Part shown: positions 57,674-64,000 of the stretch, piece by piece
Layout: every line of letters begins with the position of its first letter
Numbering within the stretch: position 1 is the first letter of the stretch
NCBI GenBank assembly: GCA_963843385.1
Contig: CAWJJY010000007.1
Coordinates: forward strand, 1,364,001 to 1,428,000
DNA from: CAVOHU01 sp963843385
Lineage (GTDB): Bacteria; Acidobacteriota; Vicinamibacteria; Vicinamibacterales; JAKQTR01
Direction: 5' to 3'
DNA: 64,000 bases
Position numbers and translations under genes: made by a program
The notes under the pieces: generated by a model
The model's database searches: none
Seen by the model: only the letters and a program-made list of their open reading frames with translations
What the model was told of the DNA's origin: nothing

Positions 57674-60217
57674 TCAGAGTACCGTCAGAGGATCGACATC
57701 GATCGTGATGCGCCTGCGCAGATCGGGCCGGCCGGCAACGGCGCGCTGGATGGCTTCCCGCATCGTGACGCGGAACGAGGGTGCCGCCTTCAGGAACAAC
57801 TGGGCCCGATGTTCGCCGCGCAGCCGGCTCAGCGGGGCCGGCGCCGGGCCGAGCACCACGATCCCACTGCGCTTGCGAAGGGCGCTCGACACCCTGTCGG
57901 CGAGATCGCGCGCCGCATCCATGGCGCTCGCGTGGCTCGGGCCCCTGACGATGAGGTTGATCATCGCGACCTCAGGCGGGTAGCGCATCGCCCGGCGGAA
58001 CTCCATTTCGGCGGCGGCGAACGACTCGTAGTCCTGGCGCGAGGCATGGGTGATGCTGTAATGCTCCGGGTACAACGTCTGCACGATGGCTTCGCCGGCC
58101 AGTTCACCCCGGCCCGCCCTTCCGACCACCTGGGTCAGAAGCTGAAACGTCCGTTCACCCGCACGAAAATCCGCCAGGCCCAGGCCGACGTCGGCCGAGA
58201 TGACGCCGACCAGCGTGACCTTCGGAAAATCGTGGCCCTTGGCAATCATCTGCGTGCCGACCAGCACGTCAATCTCGCCCCGGGCGAATCGCCCGAGAAT
58301 GAACGCGGCAGCGCCCCGCCGGCGTGTGCTGTCCCGATCCAGTCTCGCGACGCGCGCGCCCGGGAATGATGCGGCGACATCGGCCTCGACGCGTTCGGTG
58401 CCGAACCCCACCTGTTCCAGGTACTCTCCACCGCAGGTTGGACACACCGTGGGCACGCGGCGCTGATGGCCGCAGTAGTGGCAGCTGGCTGTGCCCCGCC
58501 GGTGGATGACCAGGGACACGCTGCAGTTCGGGCACTGCGTCGTGCCGCCGCACTCACGGCAGAACACCGAGGTCGAATACCCGCGGCGGTTGAGAAGGAG
58601 CAGCGTCTGTTCCTTGCGTTCGAGCCTCACGCCGAGCGCACTCACCAGGGGCCGGCTCAGGATCAGATCGGGCCCGCCCTTCGCGAACTCGTGGCGCATG
58701 TTGACGATCGTCACGGATGCCATCGGGCGATCGAGCACTCGCCGGTCGAGCCTGAACAGGCGGTACCGTCCCTCCAGCGCGTGTTTGTACGACTCGAGTG
58801 ACGGCGTTGCCGAACCGAGCACCACCAGTGCGCCCTCGTGCTTGGCTCGGACGATGGCCACGTCGCGGCCGTGGTAGCGGGGAGACTCGTCCTGTTTGTA
58901 CGAGGCGTCGTGCTCTTCGTCCACCACGATCAGCCCGATCGCGTTGAGCGGAGCCATCACGGCGGAACGCGTACCGACCACGACGTCGACCTCTCCGCGA
59001 CGGATCGATTGCCACTGGTCGTGGCGCTCGCCATCCGAGAGTCCGCTGTGCTGGACGGCGACCCGCTGACCAAATCGTGCGCGGAACGCGGTGGCCACGG
59101 CCGGCGTCAGCGCGATTTCCGGCACCAGCACCAGCACGCGCTTCCCCTGGCTCAGCACCTCCTCCGAAAGCCGAAGGTAGATCTCCGTTTTGCCGCTTCC
59201 GGTGACCCCATGCAGCAACGCCACCTGGAATCCCGGGCGGCGCAGCATCCCCCGCAGCGGCTCCATGACGTCGGACTGGTCGGTTGTCAGATCCGGGGGG
59301 ACCGCGTTGGCCGAGTCGTCGGGCCAGGCTCCCCATGGGCCGGTGAACGGATCGCGCGCGACGGCGTCGTGGATGACCGCGACCAGCCCGCGGCGCGCCA
59401 GGCGGTGCACGACGTCCGCCGCGATGCCCAATCCACGCAGGTCCGACAACAACAGCCCGGACCGATCCGCGCGCAGGCGCTCGAGCAGTGAACGCTGGCG
59501 CGGTCCCCGGAGTCCCGCCGATTCGAACGCTGATTTGCCGTCTGATCCGACTTCGTCCAGTCGTGCCGCCAGATCGAGCCCCTGCGCGGTGAGGACTGCC
59601 TTCGCGGCGAACTTCGATCCGTCGGCGTCGCCCGAGAGCGCCTGGGAGACGCTCACCAGGCCCGCACGTTCCATCGATCGGACGATCGCTGCGATCGGCG
59701 GAGGACGATCCGGCCTGGCTTCCGCGTCAGGGGCACGCGCCAATCGCGCCGCCAGGGTCGACACCGGCAGCGGACGCGCGGAGCCGATCAGGCGAAGCGC
59801 TCGCAGGTGAAGAGGCAACGCGGTCGAGGCGTCTCCGGCGGCGAGCTGCCGTAATCCCTCCTCGGTTGCACCGACCAGCCTCCGGCTCTCGACCCACGCG
59901 CGCGGCGGCATGGCCGCAGCAAGCGCCTCTCCGGGCGACGCCGCATAGTAGTCGGCCATCCACAGAGCGAGGTCCACGACCTCTTCGGGCAGATAGGGCT
60001 CGGGATCGAACAGATCCAGGAGATCGCGCAGCTCGGAACCGGACGTTTCACCGTCCTCGACTTCCGAGGTGGATACGACGCACCCGGTCACGCGCCGCGA
60101 CCCGAGCGGCACGAGTACGCGCGCACCTTTGGCCGGCCGCTCGATCTCGGGCGGCACGCGATAGCTCAGCGTCCCGATGAACGGAACCGGTACCGCAACC
60201 TGAGCGACCAGGGTCAT
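57674..60217 (-). CDS. priA: Primosomal helicase PriA
   Basis: 847 aa. Restarts stalled replication forks by loading the replisome. N-terminal 3'-DNA-binding domain (VAVPVPFIGTLSYRVP, PKGARVLVPLGSRRVTGCVV), then winged-helix and DEAD-box-like domains with Walker A LLHGVTGSGKTEIYL and DEEH box VVDEEHDASYKQ. Zinc-binding cysteine pairs CRECGGTTQCPNC and CHYCGHQRRVPTVCPTCGG, and helicase motifs VVGRAGRGELAGEA and QVGFGTERVEAD. All motifs intact. The ATG MTLVAQ is preferred to the TTG nine codons earlier, which lies in the udg end; no ribosome binding site is visible. Confidence 0.95.
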   Translation of the reverse strand: MTLVAQVAVPVPFIGTLSYRVPPEIERPAKGARVLVPLGSRRVTGCVVSTSEVEDGETSGSELRDLLDLFDPEPYLPEEVVDLALWMADYYAASPGEALAAAMPPRAWVESRRLVGATEEGLRQLAAGDASTALPLHLRALRLIGSARPLPVSTLAARLARAPDAEARPDRPPPIAAIVRSMERAGLVSVSQALSGDADGSKFAAKAVLTAQGLDLAARLDEVGSDGKSAFESAGLRGPRQRSLLERLRADRSGLLLSDLRGLGIAADVVHRLARRGLVAVIHDAVARDPFTGPWGAWPDDSANAVPPDLTTDQSDVMEPLRGMLRRPGFQVALLHGVTGSGKTEIYLRLSEEVLSQGKRVLVLVPEIALTPAVATAFRARFGQRVAVQHSGLSDGERHDQWQSIRRGEVDVVVGTRSAVMAPLNAIGLIVVDEEHDASYKQDESPRYHGRDVAIVRAKHEGALVVLGSATPSLESYKHALEGRYRLFRLDRRVLDRPMASVTIVNMRHEFAKGGPDLILSRPLVSALGVRLERKEQTLLLLNRRGYSTSVFCRECGGTTQCPNCSVSLVIHRRGTASCHYCGHQRRVPTVCPTCGGEYLEQVGFGTERVEADVAASFPGARVARLDRDSTRRRGAAAFILGRFARGEIDVLVGTQMIAKGHDFPKVTLVGVISADVGLGLADFRAGERTFQLLTQVVGRAGRGELAGEAIVQTLYPEHYSITHASRQDYESFAAAEMEFRRAMRYPPEVAMINLIVRGPSHASAMDAARDLADRVSSALRKRSGIVVLGPAPAPLSRLRGEHRAQLFLKAAPSFRVTMREAIQRAVAGRPDLRRRITIDVDPLTVL

Positions 60218-60230
60218 GGACGGAGGATGA

Positions 60231-61010
60231 CTAGTCGCCGCCAAGATCGCCGCTCAACATGGCTCGGACGCTCTTCATGTCCTCCCACACGTCGCGCTTG
60301 CGTTCCGGACTGCGAAGGAGGAAGGCAGGGTGGAAGGTGGGCACCAGGCGAGCGTCGCCGTATTTGAACACCTTTCCGCGCAGCCGCGAGATCGGGTCCT
60401 TGGTCCGCAGCAGTGTCTGTGCCGCGAAGGTTCCGAGCGCGACGATGACCTTCGGACGGATCGCCTGGACCTGCCGGAACAGGAACGGTTCGCACGTGTT
60501 TACCTCGTCCGGCTCGGGATTGCGGTTTTCCGGCGGGCGGCACTTGATGACGTTGGCAATATAGACCTGGTCACGCGACAACCCGATCGCCTCGATGATC
60601 TTCGTGAGCAGCTGCCCCGCCCGTCCGACAAACGGGATGCCCTGAATGTCTTCATCGTGGCCCGGGGCTTCGCCGATGAACATCAGGTCGGCGTTCGCGT
60701 TGCCGACGCCAAATACGATGTGATGACGGCCGAGCTTGTGGAGCTTGCAGCGCGTGCACTCCCCGAGCGCCTCTTGAATCTCGGGCAGTGACTCTATCGG
60801 CCGAGCCCCCGTCGCCGGCGCCGCGGGTCCGGGCAGGAGCGAGAAGTCACCGCCGTCGTCCTCGGTGGCGGCAACCTGCGGGGATTCCGCGATCTCGGTT
60901 TGCCGTTCCGGTTCGTCTCGCGTGCGCCACCGCGGATCACGGCTGAGACCGTCGACTCCCAGTTCGGACAGGAAGCGAAGGTGCTCAATCACCTGGTCAC
61001 GGACATCCAT
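60231..61010 (-). CDS. udg: Uracil-DNA glycosylase, family 4 (iron-sulfur type)
   Basis: 259 aa. Removes uracil from DNA. Iron-sulfur cluster cysteines in ECTRCKL and VNTCEPFLFRQV, active site GEAPGHDEDIQGIPFVGRAGQLL (motif A) and HPAFLLRSPER (motif B). The N-terminal ~80 residues are a variable Pro/Asp-rich extension. Family 4 enzymes are typical of thermophiles and many other bacteria that lack UNG. The start ATG is 12 bases after the coaBC stop; the downstream gene is priA, and the order coaBC-udg-priA is a compact cluster for DNA repair and replication. Confidence 0.93.
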   Translation of the reverse strand: MDVRDQVIEHLRFLSELGVDGLSRDPRWRTRDEPERQTEIAESPQVAATEDDGGDFSLLPGPAAPATGARPIESLPEIQEALGECTRCKLHKLGRHHIVFGVGNANADLMFIGEAPGHDEDIQGIPFVGRAGQLLTKIIEAIGLSRDQVYIANVIKCRPPENRNPEPDEVNTCEPFLFRQVQAIRPKVIVALGTFAAQTLLRTKDPISRLRGKVFKYGDARLVPTFHPAFLLRSPERKRDVWEDMKSVRAMLSGDLGGD

Positions 61011-61022
61011 CGGAACGCGCCT

Positions 61023-62265
61023 CTACACCCGGTCGGGCGTGGGCCCGACCTTCTGCGGACTGGCCGTCGAAGCGAGCAGTCCATGGATTCGGTCCAGCAC
61101 CGCCCGCGCGACGTCGCTTTTCGCCATCAACGGCAGCGGTTCGGTATGTTCCCGGTCGACCAGCGTGACCACGTTGGTCCCGACTTCGAAGCCCGCTCCG
61201 GGCTGGGACACGTCATTGGCCACGATGAGGTCGACGCCCTTGGCGATGAGCTTCTCTCTCGCGCGCACCGTGGCGTCGGCCGTCTCGGCGGCAAAGCCGA
61301 CCAGCACGGGCCGCGCCGCGCCGCGCCCGGCGCGCCAGGTCCCGAGTGACGCGAGAATGTCCGGCGTCGGTCGGAGGGTCAGCGACCAGGTTCTCGGCCG
61401 CTTTCTTGATCTTGTGTGCTGCCGGCTGCTCCGGCGTGTAGTCGGCCACGGCAGCCGCCATGATGACGAAATCGGCGCCGGTGACTCTCGCCATCACGGC
61501 GTCGTGCATCTCGGCCGCGGTACGGACCCGCACGAGCTCGGAAACGACGGGGGCCGGCACCGAGGTCGGGCCCGCCACCAGCACGACATGCGCGCCCCGC
61601 CGCTCGGCCTCGGCGGCCAGCTCAAATCCCATTCGGCCGCTCGATCGGTTGCCGAGGAACCGCACCGGGTCGATCGCCTCGTAGGTCGGCCCGGCCGTCA
61701 CGATCGCCGTCACGCCGGCAAGCGTCTTCGCCGGGCGGACGAGCCGATCGGCGGCGTCGACGATCTCGTCGGGCTCGGCGAGCCGGCCCTTCCCGACCCA
61801 GCCGCACGCCAGGTATCCGGCGCCCGGCTCGACCATCAGCACTCCACGCGAGGACAGCACCTGGAGGTTGTGCGTGACCGCCGGGTTCTCGAGCATGTTG
61901 GTGTTCATCGACGGCGCCAGCAGGACCGGCGCGCGAGTCGCCAGGAACATCGCGGACAGAAAATCGTCGGCGATGCCATTGGCGAACTTGCCGATGATGT
62001 TGGCGGTCGCCGGCACGACGAGGAGCAGATCGATGCCCGTCGCGAGCGAGATGTGTTCGACATCCGCGTTGAGGCCCGGGGTCCACTGGCTGGTGATGAC
62101 CGGGCGCCGCGTGATCGCTTCGAAGGTCAGGGGCCCGACGAAGCGCCGCGCGTTCCGGGTCATGACGGCCGCGACGTCGTGTCCCCGCTTCTGAAGCCCC
62201 CTGGCGACCTCGACGGCCTTGTAGGCCCCGATCCCGCCCGTCACGCCGAGCGCGATGAGAGACAT
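61023..62265 (-). pseudogene. coaBC: CoaBC (phosphopantothenoylcysteine synthetase/decarboxylase), interrupted by one frameshift
   Basis: Two frames make one full-length protein. The first (from 62265) has the CoaC flavoprotein half, LIALGVTGGIGAYKAVEVAR, PSMNTNML and the decarboxylase region ACGWVGKGRLAEP, then the CoaB half starting TAGPTYEAIDPVRFLGNRSSG. It is broken near 61386. The second frame (from 61307 to 61023) resumes with LVGFAAETADATVRAREKL, VDLIVANDVS and the end of CoaB. Dropping one G in CTGGTCG (minus strand) restores ...ENLSLTLRPTPDILASLG... and joins them. CoA synthesis is essential, so an error in the sequence is likelier than loss. It follows gmk by 27 bp. Confidence 0.85.
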
Positions 62266-62292
62266 GACCTTACCCCTTCCCTGTTCTCAACG

Positions 62293-62937
62293 CTACGCGC
62301 TCTCGAGGTCGTCGTCAAACGTTCGCGCGATGCGTTCGGCGTCGCCGCGCATGGGCTCGAGCCGCGCGCGGCCCGCCAGGACGATCGACCTGATCCGCTC
62401 CGCGCACGAGTCGATGTCGTCGTTGACGACCACGTAGTCGTATTCCGCGAAGGCGTTGACCTCGCCGCGCGCCACCCGCAAGCGGGTCTGGATCTGGTCG
62501 GTACTGTCGGTGCCCCGGCCGCGCAGCCGTTCTTCCAGTACCCGTGCTGAGGGCGGCATGACGAAGATCGATACCTGGGCGACGCCGTGGCGGCGCACCT
62601 GGCGAGCGCCCTGGACGTCGATCACCAGCACGAGGTCGCCCCCGGCGGCCAGGTGGCGCTCGGTATCGACCAGTGAGGTGCCGTAGAGGTTGCCGAAGAT
62701 CTCGGCCCACTCGAGGAACTGGCTCCCCGCGATCATCGCCTCGAACCGCGCGCGGCTCACGAAATGGTAGTCGACGCCGTCCGCCTCGCCCGGGCGCGCA
62801 GGCCTGGAGGTGTAGGACCGCGACATCCTGAGCTGCGGCGTCATGGCAAGCAGGCGCTCGACCACGGTGGTCTTGCCCGTACCCGATGGAGCGGACACGA
62901 CGATGAGCGTCCCTCGCGATCCGGATCTACTCGACAT
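62293..62937 (-). CDS. gmk: Guanylate kinase
   Basis: 214 aa. ATP-dependent GMP to GDP. P-loop LIVVSAPSGTGKTTVVERLL, GMP-binding SRPARPGEADGVDYHFVSRARFEAM with FGNLYGTSL, and LVIDVQGARQVRRH and LRGRGTDSTDQIQTRLRVA (the LID region). The start ATG at 62937 lies 11 bp inside the yicC end. In many bacteria gmk is followed by rpoZ; here coaBC follows directly, and no omega subunit gene is present between them. Confidence 0.95.
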   Translation of the reverse strand: MSSRSGSRGTLIVVSAPSGTGKTTVVERLLAMTPQLRMSRSYTSRPARPGEADGVDYHFVSRARFEAMIAGSQFLEWAEIFGNLYGTSLVDTERHLAAGGDLVLVIDVQGARQVRRHGVAQVSIFVMPPSARVLEERLRGRGTDSTDQIQTRLRVARGEVNAFAEYDYVVVNDDIDSCAERIRSIVLAGRARLEPMRGDAERIARTFDDDLESA

Positions 62938-63820
62938 TCTGAACCTGCTCCCGCATCTTCTCGAGCTCGGCCTTGGCGGCAATCACCAGTTCGGAGACCG
63001 AGGTGCCGTCAGCCTTGGAGCCGATCGTGTTGACCTCGCGGTTCATCTCCTGAAGGAGGAAGTCCAGCTTCCGGCCACAGGGTTCCGCGCTCTCCGTCAG
63101 CGAGGTCCACTGCGACACGTGCGCGCGAAACCGGGTGACCTCTTCGCTGATATCGGATCGGGCGGCGAACCGGACGATCTCCTGGGGAATGGCATTCCTG
63201 TCGACCTGGAGATCCCCCGTGAGCTCAGCGACCCGCTCGGTGAGCCGTGCCTGGAGGGCGGCTGCGCCCTCAACCGCGGCAGCCGCTACGCGCTCCACCA
63301 TCTCGGCCACCGCGGCCTTGCGACCGTCGAGGTCGACCTGCAGGTGTGCTCCCTCCGACCTCCTCATGCGATCGAGTTCCGCCAGGGCGCGTTCGACCGC
63401 CCCTTCGACCGAGTCCTCCACCGTGCGGCTGTTCTCCGGATCCAGCTCGACGGGCAGCTCTCGAACGGTCAGCGCCTGGGGGAATTTCACCAGGTCGCCC
63501 GGCGTCAGCGTGCCTTCGATGAGGCCTCGCTCCCTGGCGCGGTCCATGGCGTGGCCGAGCGCGTTGACGAACGTCTCGTTCAGCTCGACGGTGAGCACCG
63601 GCTCCTGCCGGAGCTGCACGCTGACCGCCAGCTCGATGCGGCCTCGCGCGGCGTGGCGTTGCACCTGCGCCCGCAAGCGGGGCTCCATCTGGCTCAGCCA
63701 CTGCGGCGCGCGCAGCTGCACGTCGAGGTACCGGTGATTGACGCTCCGGAGCGTCACGCCGATGGTGACGCGTTCGTCTTCCTGGGTCAGCGCCGCGAAT
63801 CCCGTCATAGACTTGATCAT
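62927..63820 (-). CDS. yicC: YicC family protein (endoribonuclease-type)
   Basis: 297 aa. Opens MIKSMTGFAALTQEDERVTI, the family N-terminus, continues with VNHRYLDVQLRAP and ends with the C-terminal DUF1732 domain (GRKLDFLLQEMNREVNTIGSKA). E. coli YicC was reported to cleave RNA and promote decay of a small RNA; the wider family role is uncertain. A GTG 15 bases upstream overlaps the ABC-gene stop as GTGA and could be the true start. The order yicC-gmk-coaBC is conserved in many bacteria. Confidence 0.9.
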   Translation of the reverse strand: MIKSMTGFAALTQEDERVTIGVTLRSVNHRYLDVQLRAPQWLSQMEPRLRAQVQRHAARGRIELAVSVQLRQEPVLTVELNETFVNALGHAMDRARERGLIEGTLTPGDLVKFPQALTVRELPVELDPENSRTVEDSVEGAVERALAELDRMRRSEGAHLQVDLDGRKAAVAEMVERVAAAAVEGAAALQARLTERVAELTGDLQVDRNAIPQEIVRFAARSDISEEVTRFRAHVSQWTSLTESAEPCGRKLDFLLQEMNREVNTIGSKADGTSVSELVIAAKAELEKMREQVQNVE

Positions 63821-63831
63821 AGGTTCAACGC

Positions 63832-64000
63832 TCACGGCCGGCCAGGCGGAAGTGCCGTCGGGCCACGCCTGCCGACGGCGAACTGCATCGCGTGCAGGCC
63901 TGCATAGACGCCATCGGGCCGCGTGACCAGCTCCTCGTGGCGCCCGATTTCCACGACGCGTCCCCGCTCGAGCACGACGATCAGGTCCGCGTTCCTTACC
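63832..64000 (-). CDS. ABC transporter ATPase/exporter, C-terminal end only
   Basis: Minus-strand frame open from the right window edge to a TGA: VRNADLIVVLERGRVVEIGR, then HEELVTRPDGVYAGLHAMQF and a short basic tail. This is the D-loop to C-terminal end of an MsbA-like exporter ATPase (the H-loop lies just outside). The rest of the gene is beyond the window. The yicC gene follows directly. Confidence 0.8.
   Translation of the reverse strand, partial: VRNADLIVVLERGRVVEIGRHEELVTRPDGVYAGLHAMQFAVGRRGPTALPPGRP

Overview
The window is a high-GC (roughly two-thirds G+C by eye), gene-dense, mostly housekeeping stretch of a Gram-negative-type bacterial chromosome. The best guess is Acidobacteriota, perhaps Vicinamibacteria. 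The grounds are a long surface lipoprotein with the 'VWFA-related' architecture typical of that phylum, class II-type EPSP synthase, outer-membrane and lipoprotein signals, a System I cytochrome c maturation operon and the overall gene set. The assignment is an inference; there is no rRNA gene to test it. No prophage, insertion sequence or CRISPR array is visible.

Layout. 1-2.2 kb: the end of a methyltransferase and a GlpD-type glycerol-3-phosphate dehydrogenase. 2.2-9.5 kb: a complete, tightly overlapped histidine operon (hisG, hisC-HAD, hisB, hisH, hisF, hisA-hisI-hisE, hisD). It is preceded by a hisL leader peptide with a run of His codons and a matching attenuator, neither of which would be found by an ORF search with a length cut-off. 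9.5-10.8 kb: dtd and ttcA. 10.8-24.9 kb: a glycoconjugate/membrane-lipid locus with three GT4 glycosyltransferases, a GT2, two polytopic glycosyltransferase-like proteins (one frameshifted), a hexapeptide acyltransferase, an epimerase, a methyltransferase, two flippase-like proteins and a radical SAM enzyme. 24.9-29.8 kb: a beta-barrel protein, SuhB-like phosphatase, RsbW-like kinase, aroA-aroK and a phosphoesterase.

29.8-37.1 kb: a cytochrome c maturation operon (ccmE, ccmF, a CcmI-like zinc-ribbon protein, a carboxypeptidase-regulatory-like protein, ccmA, ccmB, ccmC, a ccmD-like gene and a 53-codon membrane microprotein). Its CcmE has the rare Cys-x3-Tyr haem site in place of His-x3-Tyr, and no ccmG or ccmH is present. 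37-41 kb: maf, a DciA-like protein, 3-hydroxyacyl-CoA dehydrogenase, a membrane hydrolase and recA with a clear promoter. 41-48.6 kb: tRNA-Phe, an RRM protein, a PpiC/SurA-type lipoprotein, an M28 peptidase, a Cys/Met PLP enzyme, a ferredoxin, an EamA transporter and a PilZ protein. 48.7-53.9 kb: the VWFA-type lipoprotein and a secreted sugar-dehydrogenase-like propeller with an Ig-like and three FN3 domains, then a gene-poor relic beside tRNA-Pro. 54-64 kb: a MerR regulator, der, an HU/IHF subunit, an M50-like peptidase, priA, udg, coaBC (frameshifted), gmk, yicC and the end of an ABC exporter.

Two genome-wide habits stand out. Most same-strand neighbours overlap by ATGA, GTGA or TGATG, which implies translational coupling. 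The promoters I can recognise use a TATAGT(G) or TACACT -10 box, and at aroA this box sits so close to the start codon that the mRNA should be leaderless. Three otherwise intact genes each carry one apparent frameshift that removing a single G would repair. Sequencing or assembly error is therefore likelier than decay.
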